Of a stretch of 26,300 nucleotides of DNA, positions 1 to 12,600 are shown in pieces (within the stretch, counting starts at the first letter, position 1; each line of letters starts with the position of its first letter). The DNA comes from Choristocarpus tenellus KU-1152. Its lineage: Eukaryota > Phaeophyceae. The stretch covers positions 1-26,300 of the forward strand of contig CAXNAD020000168.1 of the NCBI GenBank assembly GCA_964200185.2, in the 5' to 3' direction. A program made the translations under genes and the position numbers. Under the pieces are notes generated by a model. It was not told where the DNA came from, did not search any database, and saw nothing but the letters and a program-made list of their open reading frames with translations.

Positions 1-192
1 TAGTACTTAAGCTTGATTTGCTATATAAATTTGGCTTGTCATGCTTTCGTATGGTCTTTTTTTTTTTTTGGCTCAAGCTTTGAAATTTTGCAACCCCGGA
101 AGCCCTCCTTTTCAGGACCAAAATATTTTGGATGAAGTTGTATCTTGACCTCTGTCATGCTCCTCTATGCCGTTATATGTACGCTTTGATAG
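1..192 (+). other. Intron end upstream of the first visible exon
   Basis: This stretch is AT-rich, with a T run near 57-70 and a pyrimidine-containing tract, and ends in AG at 191-192. No open coding sequence continues upstream in the exon's frame, so the gene's earlier exons lie outside the window. Confidence 0.6.
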
Positions 193-488
193 GTGGCTGT
201 AACTCCGTCATACCCAGGAGGACTTGGAACTGTGGAAAAGCTGGAGGAATCATGGATTCAACTATGGGACCGGTGGAACAGTGACACTCGTTCACGTATT
301 GACAGGGTTCTCAATCCTGCCATCCCTCCTAGACCAGAGCCAGCAGCTGCTAATGTTGAAGGTGGTGACTGTGCTGGTGACTTAGAAAGTGGTGGCTCAG
401 GAGGAGGACAGGGTGAAGATCATAGTAGTGGGGAAGGGGAAGGGGGGGGGGGGGGGAAGGGGGGCGGGGGGGGGGGAAGGGGGGCAGG

Positions 489-525
<37 letters not shown>

Positions 526-657
526 ATAGGGAGCCGAGGAGTGTGGGGGAGGACATCTAACACTCTTTCTTCTGGTGCATCATCTGCATCATACCTATCA
601 TCTGCAGCTGCAGCTCTTGGGACTGTGGTGATGGACACAGCTGCGGCTGTGGGGCAG
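193..657 (+). CDS. Exon 1 (of window): acidic/Gly-rich segment with poly-Gly, leading into UBA-1
   Basis: The exon is open in phase 0 from the AG at 191-192 to the donor CAG|gtaaga. It begins with an ordered-looking stretch (EESWIQLWDRW) and then becomes Gly/Glu/Ser-rich. A run of glycines is encoded by nearly pure G (about 440-524). An Ala/Ser-rich tail ends in AAAVGQ, which forms the first turn of UBA-1 together with the next exon. The upstream and downstream parts share one frame, but the exact number of Gs decides this. Confidence 0.85.
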
Positions 658-3600
658 GTAAGAAAGATCATGCAGTATAGAGACAAAGGTGGATGTTTGC
701 TCCACGTATATCTCTGAACACACAAGAGTGCCTGGTTCATCTAGTGCAGCAGTGCAAGAGCTGGTACTTTGTTGACCAAGAAACATTGAAGTGGATAGAT
801 ACATGGAGATAAAATATCTACTGTTACTGGAATTTCAAATGTATCTACATTAGCCTCAGGGCGTAGAAATCCGTGCTGCAAACTTAACAATCAGTATGTT
901 ATGGTTACCTTCCACAAGATGATGGAGATGGGCTTCCCCAAGGAGTGGTGTGAGGTTGCTCTACGTCGCTGTGGTAACAGCCTGGAACAGGCAGTCACCT
1001 TTTGCTTTGAGCACTCGCATGACATGGACCAGATCCTCGCCACAGAGCAGGTGCGAGCATATCATTCCAATATTATGCTCAGTTGGTGAACGAGACCTAT
1101 CCCCCTTCATTGATGTGTTATACCCTCACATTTTTTTTGTTCTTCCTTGCTGTATTTTGATTGTTGCAGGCTGCTGATGCTCATGCTGCAGTGGCCAACC
1201 GTGGTGGACAGACTTTGGAAGGAGCAATGCGCTCGTTAGAAAGGTAAACCTTGGTAGAAACGAGTGCCTTTACATCCACTACTTTAGAATATATAACTAC
1301 ATATCAGACAACAATGTACCAAGTCTTCAAGTATTATGTGATCTCCAACAGGTTAATCTATGATTCATATCTCTGTTTGGTCTAATACTGAGCAACCAAT
1401 TTGTTGTAACCTCCTGTTGAACTGAGATAAGTTAAACGATTTTTAAAGTTTTCCTTGATGTGCACTCTAGTTTTCAGTTGGGACAAATGTCTTACATATC
1501 ATAGTATGCAAGAGGACATCGAGCTGTCTGAACTATACATTCCTTTTCTACCTTCCCAGAGTAGTGCTTATAAGGTACATTTCCCCCATCATTTACAGTA
1601 CACTTTTCATCAAGCAGCTGATGGAGATGGGCTTTCCTCCGTCATGGTGCACCAAAGCCCTAGCTGCCAATCATAACAATGTTGATGCAGCACTGACATG
1701 GATTCTCTCTCATGGGGAGGCATTGGCTGCTGAGGAGCTAGGGGCTGACAATATGGGAGATTCTAGTGGCCTTGATGTCCAGCTAAGAGGGGAGATTCGT
1801 GAGGAAAATGAGGGCATGAGTGGGGAGGTTGGTGAGGATGGGGCTGTCTTGGAGCAGGGATCAGAGGTTGCTGTGCCTAGCGTGAACCCTCTTCAAGCTG
1901 TCAGTGGTGTTGGCGAATTCCGGAAGGACCTCACGGTAGAAGGGGTAAGGCAATCCATCTTGTGGTAATCAATGCATTGGCTTTGTGTGCACAAGCTGAT
2001 TTTTTTGTGTGAGCATGTATATGTCTGTTGTCTCACTGGAGACACTGGTGTTACCTTTCATTATGGTGCAGGTGCCAACTGGAGGATTTGCCAGTGTTGG
2101 CTGCCGAGGCTGTCTCTTATCTGAAGGTGAGTGAATACAGTGAAAGTGATACTTCTTTCCCATACCATTTTTTAATTGGTTAGAATCTTCTGATCGTGTT
2201 GCTAACAGTAAAGGGTACCTTTTGATTGCATTATCAAAATGGCTTTGATTCGAAGCGGATCTCTTGTTGGCTACTGGTATGTTCATGTGGATGATGGAAT
2301 GGAAATCTTGAGCCTTTTTTGTGAGGTAGTACATCACCACCTCCCATCCTTACCAACAGGCAAGTGGTACTATGAGGCCACCCTGAAGACGGCTGGGTGT
2401 ATGCAGTTAGGTTGGAGTGACGCTGCATATCAGGGCAACGCCGAGAATGGTGATGGGGTTGGCGATGGCCCTCACTCATGGGCATATGATGGATGGCGCC
2501 AGTACAGGTAATACACATTTATCATTGTAGTGATCTCTTGTGTGCCCTCTTGGGTGCAAAGGGCAATATTATCACGGCTTTGGAGGATAGGGTGGGCCGT
2601 CGTCATGTGGGTGAGGTCAACCCCTTGAAGGGGGAAGAGGTGAATGAAGAAGTTGTCAAGTCCAAAAAGGCTTAAGACATCCCACACAGAAGCATAAGCA
2701 GATTCTACTTATTTATAGTCCACAACACAGCGTTGCCTTTGGGAGCATAAAAACAATTGAAGGAATACTTCCTGACCCAGTTAGTACCATCTTCTGGAGC
2801 GTCTCAATTTCTTCATCTGACTGGTTCAGGAAGTGTTCCTTTAATTGTTTTTATACTCCTGGAGGTAATGCTGCGTTATTTTGGACTTTACATTTGTAGA
2901 ATCCGCTTGTGCTCCTCTGAGTATGATGTTGTAAGCTTTTTTGGCCTTAGCGACTTCTTTGCTCATCTCTGATTTTGGTGAATATTGAGATACCATTGTT
3001 CCTCTGGGGCAGATAGTTGCCGACCCTCTGTCCCAGTGGAACTATGTTTGTTGTCACAATGTTCAACAAATTTGACGCTTGAAGTTTTCCTTCCTGCATC
3101 CATGGGGCTGCACATGTTTGTTTCCTCTTTCATCAGGGTTTGACCCAGATGCAAATGTGTGCCTCTACAGCTCTTGTCTCTTTGTTTTTCCCCTCTTTCA
3201 GGTGGCATGATGGTCACACACCATGGGGTGCTCGGTGGGCTGTTGGGGATGTTGTGGGATGTGCGATAGATCTTGATCATGGAACAATGTCATTTACTCT
3301 AAATGGACGAGCTGATGAGATTGGAATGGGTGTGGCTTTCAAGGGCTTGGCATTTTCTGGAGGACTCTACCCTTGTGCAAGCTTCAACCGCCGTGAGTGT
3401 CTACAGTTTAATTTTGGGTCAACTCCATTCAAACATGCCCCACCTGGCCACTGTCCCTATATGGACATGGTTGTCAAGCGCATTGAAAACTACAAGACTC
3501 TGGTGAAGAGATTGGTCGATGCTGGAGGCGATGGCCCTAGAACAGGCATCCCGTGGGCTTTGACTGTGGACAAGAGAGCGACAAAGGAGAGCAAAGATGG

Positions 3601-6600
3601 GTCTACAACTTATGCACCAGGGGATGGCCTGAGCGGCCTGTGCATTGAAGATTGCCTAGAGGAAGAGGTAAGCTGGACTTTGTCTTGGTGTGTGGGGGAC
3701 TCCATTTTTCTTGGGCTTGTGCTCATAGGTTGCAATGTTGTGTCAGTGTGATATACACCTGTTCCACTTGACTGTTGTGACCTTAGTGTTTTTGGTGTCA
3801 TTATGGGTTTTCCCAATATTGCTTGGGGACTGGATGCTGAGTTATTGATGTCAAAGTGGGTGCATCTACCTTTTCTACTTCATCCACAACAATTATTTAA
3901 CCCCAGGTGGGCCGAGAAGGCTTTATCTGGCACACGCGGTTCTTCAGACCAGATGGAGATGTTGGAGGGTCTTCTACTGTGGGGTCAAGGTCTTCTGCTG
4001 GGTGCGTGTTTCTTGTGTGCTCTACTTCCACAGCTGACATTCTTTGTGATACTATACTTTGTGATGCTATAGTCAGCAACCTATGCTTTTTATGTGCACT
4101 CAACTATTCTGCCAAAGCTTGATGATTGGAGCGTTGTGTCTGATATTTTGGTGGTGACTTCACACTTGCAGAAGAAACATACCTCTGCAGAGTTTTTTTT
4201 TGTTGTTGTTAACATTTTAGGTGTGTTTTTTGGGCTCTCCAATGTCTCATCACACATTTTTTGTGTGAAGTAATTGAGAAGCTTCAATATTCTTGTGTGC
4301 CTATTGGTACTGTGCAGATATTGTCAAGGGTAGAATAAATATGAGAAGGGATATCATCAAACACAACCTATACATAGCTTCAAATAAACACCTTTCTACA
4401 CAACTGGCTATTGTTTTGCTGAAAGTGACCTAATAATGGGAAAGAATCCCAGGAATATAATTGACACTGCCTGATCTACGTAGCATTCAACTCTGTTAGT
4501 ATGAGGCTGAGGTGCTGCATGAATGTATTTTAGAGGGTACGATTTTTGCCCTATTTTTCCATTTGGGGCTTGGATTCCCGTTTTTTTTTTCTGACATTTT
4601 GCCTACTCCGAAATTTCAGAATAGGTAAAATGTATACCTTATCAAAAGGTGCACCCAGAACAAGGATATTGACACTTCCTAACAAACATGAAAGCCAAAA
4701 TTATATCAAAATTGCAACATTGGATTTTGGCCCCCAAATGGACGCGGCTCTACCCTCTTAAGATAGTTTGACTTTGCTGTATTGTTTGCCATACAGACCA
4801 CTAGTAATTGAGGAGCTGCAGCTATTGCCTCGACTGTAGTGCATGATATATGTTTGGTTTTTCATGGTCATCGTCTTGATGACATTTTTTAGAAGACCTG
4901 GAGATCAAATATACTCTGTGTGGAAGAGAAAGGTGTTTGTTGTGTGCTATTTTTTGTTGAATCGGTAGGAACAAATGATAATGAAAGAAAATAACACAAT
5001 TTTTTCTTCTTTTTGAGCCCCTTGCACAGTTGTTTTTTGCAATCTCTAGAATATTTTAGTGTAGAATAATTTAGGGGGCAGCAAGAAAATATATTGATCT
5101 CTGGCTTGTATCTGGCAATGACCCTCCACTAAGAACAACAAAGTTCCAGAATTTTTATCTGCAGTAGCACACGAAATGAAACTTGCTAGAAATGTGTCCT
5201 TGTTTGTGTCCACTTCTGCATTTGAGGCTTGAGGGGCATGAGTGAAACTATTGTTTGTAACACCTTCAGTTTCTCAAGGAAATTTGGATATGGAACCATA
5301 AATGTCTGGGCTAATGTTGTAGTGACGTTCTTATCTAATCAGACCATTGGGCATAATTTTGTCCTCTTGCATTGTTTGTGTCCTGCAAGATCTACATGGT
5401 TGCAAAGTTTGGGTCCGTGAATGTTTGGCAACCTTTCCTTCAAGGTGGACTGCGTGAAATTATGAGATGTGTAAACACACTCAATAGTGATGTTTTGTCC
5501 CCTCATATCCTCGTCAAGTAGTTAGCTGCCTTCAAAATATCCAGGTAGAGTTGATTTTGATTTTGACCTTTCTAAAATGTCTCTTTATGGGATAAATTTC
5601 ACTTTTTTCTCGTCTTTTTGAAGTCATCCCCTTGGTTGAATAGAATGTGTTGACAAGCATAGCATGCAGGCTCCTGTTTACTGTAGTGCCTGCGTGTCAA
5701 CCTCCTTGCAGTTGCTGTATCAGAGAAAAACTAAAACTTTGTACTTTTTATGAAAGATCTGAGGTTTCTTTTGGTCTCCTGACATTTCTAGAGGGATTGA
5801 TATTGGGGTGTAATGGAAGCATTGGTATTTCATAGGGTTCTCTATTGTTGAGCCCCTTGCCAAGCATCAATGTTAAAAATAGAGGCTGTTTATTCTTGTA
5901 GGTAGTTTGAGACTTGGTACCATTCTTTTCTTCCAGCATAGTCCTTAGCTCTCTACTTTATAGCATCGTCTTGATCGTCAGCAGCAAATGCTCAGTGCAT
6001 TGGCATCTGATTGAATGTTAGTTCACCAAGGTTAACTTTGGTTTGGTTGTAAAATACTCTGTCAGTGTCTGTTCCACTCCCATCGTGAATAGATTTTGTT
6101 GGCATCATATTTAGTGGGATCCCTGGTAGACGCATTGAAGTTTGCTATGTTTGCATTGATGACCAAAATCTTCGTGGTTTTGAGTGTGTGTGAAGTCTGA
6201 CTGCTGCTCTGACCTAGCATGTTATTTTATATGGTTATTGCATCATATTTTGATCAGTATGACATGTCAAGCTTCTAGAGCATATCTGCAACAGAGGTAC
6301 TTGCTACACCTCCTGCATGCTTTAGTGCGTAGAGGGGGTTGCCACTGACCTTGCTTTGGTCTTTCAATCAAAAAGAACCGAGTTCAAAAGGTAGCAAGAC
6401 CTTTGTTACTGAAGAATGATCCCTTTTTGAGCCAGCTCAGTATTCTATTCAATATGGTAATTGGAATTTCCAAATATACATTCACCGGTTTTCTATCGGT
6501 CATACTGAACTGCGAAATAAATCAAAGTCCTACTTCAAGACAGGCCTGGAGCCAACTGTTTAACACTTCTTAGTTCAAGATTTATTAATATGATAGTACA

Positions 6601-9600
6601 GTAGCGGGTAGCTCTTGATATTTCAAAACATCCAGGGTCAAGTGAGGACGAGACTCCTCCAACTCTGCCTCTAGAGTGTTATTAGTGATACCCACATTGG
6701 AGGTCGTACTTATACTGCTTTATTTAATTTGGTTCATCTGTCAACTCCACACTCAAGGGCATGCATTGCACTGTTTCATGCAGTTTTGGTTTGTCTGCCA
6801 CCACTGGTGATCGCAGCGTGTATGAATGTTATCCCTCTTCCAATCTATTCAATTTTCAAAATTTCAGGACCCTTCCTTGTTTCCGTTTGCACCCATCTTG
6901 GGTCACAGTGAATCTTCCCGCAGCCAGTCCTTGGCAGCTGCGATTGCCTCTGTCTCTGTGGCGGCAGATGAACTTGGGGATGCTGTTGGTTTGGGCACTC
7001 GTCGTCACTTGCGTAGTGTAGGCTCAGCACTTGCACATGCTTTGGCTGGGACTGATGGTGTTGAAGCAGGGAAGGCACAAGAGGGTGGGGGCACAGGACA
7101 GCCTGGGGCAGGTAGGGAGGATGGAGGTGCGGGGCAATTAGGAGGGTCAAAGGATGGAACTGAGGCATTATTGGTGGGGCTATCGGATCAAGAGTATGAG
7201 TCCATGGTGGAAATCCGGGACCGCTTGATGGACCTTAGTTGTGATTTGTGTGTTTTATATGCAAGGCGCACTGTGCTCACTCTTCTGGGAAAGTGGTCAT
7301 CATTGCAGCAGAGGTGAGAATCGTTGTGCATCTTTATTAGAGGAGGTGAGAAAGGTAATGCTGGTGGCAGTGCATTAGAAGCAGATGAGTCTTTTGAGGG
7401 AGTTGAGCAGTGCTTTGTTAGTTGCAATGTTGCATGGGACCTTGGCATTTGACTAACAATGTCTGTTGCATTGATTTCCCCAACCCAGGCCCTTCACCTT
7501 AATGAACCTTTGCTCCTCCCCTGGGAAAGAGCCTGAGGCCGAAGCTACTAGTCTGCTGATTCGCTTGGTGACATTGGTATCAGCAGAGAGTCAGCACACA
7601 CAAGTACACTTGCCTGCTCTGTCACTTCTACGTCCTACCTCCAAGGATTTGCGGGTTGTATATGTTGAATCAGCACTGCACACTGGAGGAGCACCTGCAC
7701 TGCAAGCCATAACACCTGCAATCCTGGACTTGGTGGTTGAAGCTCGGCAGGGACAGGGGAATTACCTCCTCCAATCTTTGGCCACATTTGTGGCAATGCA
7801 GGTATGATTTTGCTGTCAGGAGTAATAGGTACAGTGTTTGTGTTGGCGGGTAATATTAGGTTGTTGTACTGTAGTTCTATTTCCCCAGTCGTCACCATGT
7901 GGACATATGTATACCTGCAGATAGGAGTACCTACATCAGGATCTATTGAATTGCTCATTGAGTGGTCTGAGGTTAATGTGTATGGGAGTTGAACATATTT
8001 GAATTGTTGTGCAATTGTGGTGAAATTTCTCACAATGCACAACAGATTGACATTTTCTTTTTCTGAATATAGTCAGTTTGTTTACTTGTATATTGTTAGG
8101 TTACCAAAGTGCCAATGCAAGGTCTCAATACAATGGTGACAACACATTTCATCTCTAGTCTAGTTTGTTCATGCTTTGTGAAGCCAAGAATCTAAATTTC
8201 CTCACATGGCTTGTACTATTTCTTCCCCCAAGGATGAGACCATATTCTCATTGCATTTTGTGTTGACAACGAAATTCTGTCTGGCGTCCCAATACCAGAT
8301 AATTGCTGCAGCTGGACGAGGTAGTACCTACCTTGGTGGTAAAGGTTCATCAAACTCTGGGAACCCTACCACGAGGGGTGAGGGAAGTGTTGGTAGATCA
8401 CGACTAAGTGGTAAGCATAGCCGAAGCTCTAGACATGGGCGGAACATCACAGACTATCATCCTTTGAGCAATCCAAGTTTGGCACTGGTGACATGGATTA
8501 CGAGTGTTCTCTTGGGCGGTGATGTGGATCAAGCTGAAGGTGGTGGGAAACTGGCGTGTTTCCTGCTAGAGGTGAGTGCTGCGCCTGTCCCCTGATATGG
8601 TGCGAACTGTGGCACTGTTTCATGATGTGTATCCCCTGTCTAGCACAGCAGTTGCAACACTCTGACTAATTTTGTTCTTCGCTTCTCTTCTCCACTTGTC
8701 CCCTTGGCAACCTATGTGGACATGCTGCCTGTTCTCAGACTTGGGTATGTGGGCTTAGTTCTGCAGACATGAATCTCAAACTCACTGCCTTTTCTGTTAT
8801 CAGTGCTATCTTGCAAGGCCTTGTGTTTTGTCATGATGGAGCACCTCCCCCAGAGGATGCTGATGCTTCCTCAGAGAAAAAGGTGTGGCGGTTTATGTGT
8901 TAGTACTGAGTATTGGGTAAATGTTGTATTATTCTTAAAATTGAACATGTTGAAAGGTCAAGGGATTATCAGTGATGCAGGCACCTCAAGCTACTGTGGC
9001 TGGTGTATGTGAGCATCGAGCCTGAGAGAAAAAAATGCCTCAGAATGCCTGGGATTCAGATGAATAGCTGCAAGAGGGTCATGGTCTCTATGGCAAGAGA
9101 CAATCATGAAGACAAGTATACCATTGTTTCCATTTGTTTGTCAATATACACTCTCTCATTTGCCTTACTTTGGTCCTCAGGCTTCTGAAAAGGACAAGGC
9201 GCGCCGACGGAGGGTCATGGACTATTTAGATAAGCTTCCGGTGACAAGGTTGCATGCGTTGACATTGAGCCGACTTTGGACAGAACGTGCAAGTCAACCA
9301 GTGATGTCTCGCTATGTTCAGGTACCCTTGTTGTGTCTCTGTAGTCATTGGTTCTGTTCTTCTAGCTTCACCACAAAGGTGACCAAGCCAAACTCCCTCC
9401 CTAACCAATGGAAACTTCCACTGGGTTCATTGATTTGTGTTTGAGTATGCATCCATTTCAGTGTCTGAGTCTGATTAAGGTCAAAAATTTAACTACAGGG
9501 TGCTTAGGTGTTTGTTATGTCATCTCCACGGGACATATGAACGGACAAATGAGCATCTTTACAGTGATCCACACACACTTAGGTCCGTGGCAATGGCTGG

Positions 9601-12600
9601 GGTAGGTTTTCCCTCTGTTGTATTTGAAGATAAGGTGCCTGCTGCCCGTTATTTAAGCGATTTTGTGGAATGAGTCTTAGTCGTCACGTTCTGGCCTCTT
9701 GCTTGTTTTTGGTTTTCTCATCTGTGTTGAATGTCAAGGTTAGTTGGTAGCAGCCTGCCAGCAAGTTGGCCTTTTCAACTACTTACTACAGCAAGATAAT
9801 CCGTGGACGATGACTTTGTGTGCTTATGTAGGTTGAAAAATTGGCAGCCAAAATGGTTGAGATTGTGTTGTGCCTTCTTTCATTGTCACGAGATTCCAAC
9901 GATTAAATCGGCCAAGCATATCTGCTGGTTCCCACCCCTATATCTGTTGTGATGGTATTACCACATGCTTGACTGAACATGTGCAGCAAGCACTCTGTAA
10001 GGAGCAGTTCTTGTGTTCTGTAGTAGTTCAAGGTTTGGTGTTTAGGGATATCCTTACGGAACGAAAAACCTTCAGTGAGCATTGGGCATTCTCCTACTTA
10101 TTTTGAAATTTAGAACTCCTTTCTGGATTAGGCAGCAGGTATCATGAATAGGTGCATGCCAGCTTGTCCTAATTCCAGGACATTTGGGAGAGAAATATCA
10201 ATCCTTCTCAGATAAGATGAGCGATTTGGGGGCCATTTTGCAAATACCTGTTGTTTAAATTGATGAGTCTGCTGTTACCTGCATGTGAAACTGGAAGGAA
10301 TTGGACGGGTGAATTTAACAATGTCAAAGCAAGCTGCTGGTGTTTTTAATGTATCATTTATTTTTCATTTTAGATGCAAGCCATCTTACCAAATATTATT
10401 TTCTATAAACAGGCCCTAGTGGAGCTGTCAATCACCATACGCTTGTCTCAAGATTCTGTATCTTTAGATCCAACCAGAAGTGCTTCAGATCATAGGAACT
10501 CATCCACTCTTCAAGATCTGCCACCTGATGCTTCAATGCCTAGGATGCTACCCCCACCACCACCTGAGAGAGTGGCAGAGAGGGATTTTTGCCATGAGTG
10601 GGACAGCGGGTTGGTCATGAGTGATGAAGGGTGGGAGCTGTGGAGCGGAGTGGTGAAACAGGTAGGAAACCTACTTTGAACATTATGACCAAGAATGTTT
10701 CTAGTTTTGGTAGTGCTTTTCCCGCTTACTTTTATGCTGGGTTACTGAGCTGCAAATACGATAACAATATATTTGCAAGCATGCTGCCATTTTAGGCATA
10801 TTTTTTCAGCATACCTTTAGAGGTTGATGTATCTCTCCACCTGTAATGTTAGGCAGTTGTATGCTCCTTGATTCAGTTTGTTTCAGGGGATTTTTATTTA
10901 TTCCGCCAATGCCAGAGCCCTAAATGGGTAGATTACATATTCCAACAGAGTTCAGTTATGAAACGTCTTGTGGCATGCTCTGAACACCGGATCATCCGGC
11001 ATCTTTTTAGGGGTTGAAATTGTTGACCATAAGTACTGACTCATCCATTGAAGTATATTTCGACGGATTGTATTTTTTTTGTGAGGTGTTCTAAGTTATC
11101 TTGGAACCACATGATGGACTCACAACAGGGACAGAGAATATGGTAGAGTAGGGTTGTGGGTAGTGTGCAGCATTTTATGACTATGCAAGAAACTGTTGAC
11201 AGTATCAATTTATGAATGCTCTGCTAGATACAAAGAGTTCTATACCCAAATTTACAACAAGAGCATGCCTGTCTTCAACAGCACAAGGTGAAGTGGGCAA
11301 AGGGAGGAGGATCAGCTAGCACTGAATCAATTTCCGAACACCTTCGCTCGGCTCATGACAGCAGTGATTCTCCACCTCTTCTCCTCCCAGGCTGCAAAGT
11401 TATCAAGGTATCGTGTTAACAGATCTTGCAAAGTTGTTTGCTTCAAGTGCGCTTTGAATGAGCTTGTACTCACTGAAACAACCAAATGTTGGTAAGTCGT
11501 ACAGGTGCAAGACTGTTGAAATGGACTCATGGACAAAAATAGTGTAAGCACACTCTAGCCCTTGGACTTGTTAAGGGAGAAATGATAGTTACGTTGTAGT
11601 GCTTTGAATGCTCGTATGGGAAGTTCAGTGTTCTCTGTTTCAAGTGTGTGGCATAAGGTCACAAGATAAGTGGCAACTATGTCTTGGGAGATGGACTGTT
11701 GAATTGTTGTGTGATTGTGAGCCTGAGTGTCAATTTATTGAACAATAGGTGAGCAACCTAGGCGTGCAGTGCATTTCTTTTTTGTTACTTCTTTTTTTGG
11801 TTTCTACCATGTTTAGATTGAAAATTCAACCTGGCACATTTTGACAAGTGCTATGAAACGGCAACAGTTGTTTAACTCACACTATAAGCTTTAGCTCACT
11901 CCTTACCCTCCTGAATTTTCGGTAAAGGGGCCTGACTGGAGTTCAGCATATGCCAACCCCTGCACAGCCAGTGAGGAAACAAATACTTCCCAATGTCAGG
12001 AATATGGGGATGGTCGGGAGGATGTGATCAACACTGGAGAAAATTCCTCCAGCGTGGTTCCTGAGCTCGGACGGGATAATCTTGCAATGGACACAGATGA
12101 TTCCAAGTCAGAGGAAAGTTTGAGGCAGGGTGAACAGGACGCACAAGAGGATGTGATGGAAGAGATCAAGTATGGGGGGGGAATCCTAGAAGAGAACTTG
12201 GAAGGTGCAGGAGGAGATGTTGGGCAAGAGGATGACAACAGGGAGAAACTTGAGGGTGACATTCATTCAAGTCTTTCCCCCACCTCTTTGACATCTGGCA
12301 CTATCTCACGAAACCCAGTGGGAACGGTGGAAGAGATCATTTCCTGGGAGGGAAATCCTGGCCTGGGCCGAAGGGTACGATGGCCAGACAACTCTGTTGG
12401 AGACTACAGATGGGGTGGGGAGGGCTGCCTGGACCTTGTTCACGTAGAGGTTGATGACGATGGCAATGTTAAGAAGAGACATTCTCCCCCTCAGGTGATA
12501 AATGGATGTCTCAAGGAACATGATCTCTTTTATCTTTTGCTTGAGAAAATGTGTGCAATCTATACACTATGCCTCACCTGTACTTCTATCTTGGCGTACC

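Larger units (their letters stand above)
4002..6867 (+). other. Long intron region (2.87 kb) with probable unresolved small exon
   Basis: AT-rich, without a long convincing exon. It contains a dispersed repeat copy (4527-4750). To join exon 8 (phase 2) to exon 9 (phase 0), an exon whose length is 1 modulo 3 is needed. Spliceable candidates include 6441-6456 and 6675-6702, but neither is compelling. Confidence 0.6.

Noticed and set aside
350-740. Minus-strand poly-Pro open frames opposite the poly-G tract
   Set aside because: They are the complement of the G-rich coding exon; low complexity keeps all frames open.
895-918. Alternative upstream acceptor for exon 2 at 894
   Set aside because: In frame, but it would insert eight residues into UBA helix 1 and has no pyrimidine tract; 919 restores a normal UBA.
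8804-8882. Shorter exon 12 starting at 8804
   Set aside because: The frame is right, but the entry phase would not match exon 11; the longer exon from 8739 joins both sides in phase.
10205-10250. Possible third, inverted copy of the dispersed repeat (atttgggggcc block)
   Set aside because: Only about a dozen bases match copy A in reverse complement; neighbouring sequence does not align.
12024-12262. Minus-strand Ser/Pro-rich open frame in exon 15
   Set aside because: It is the complement of the acidic coding insertion, with no splice or homology support.
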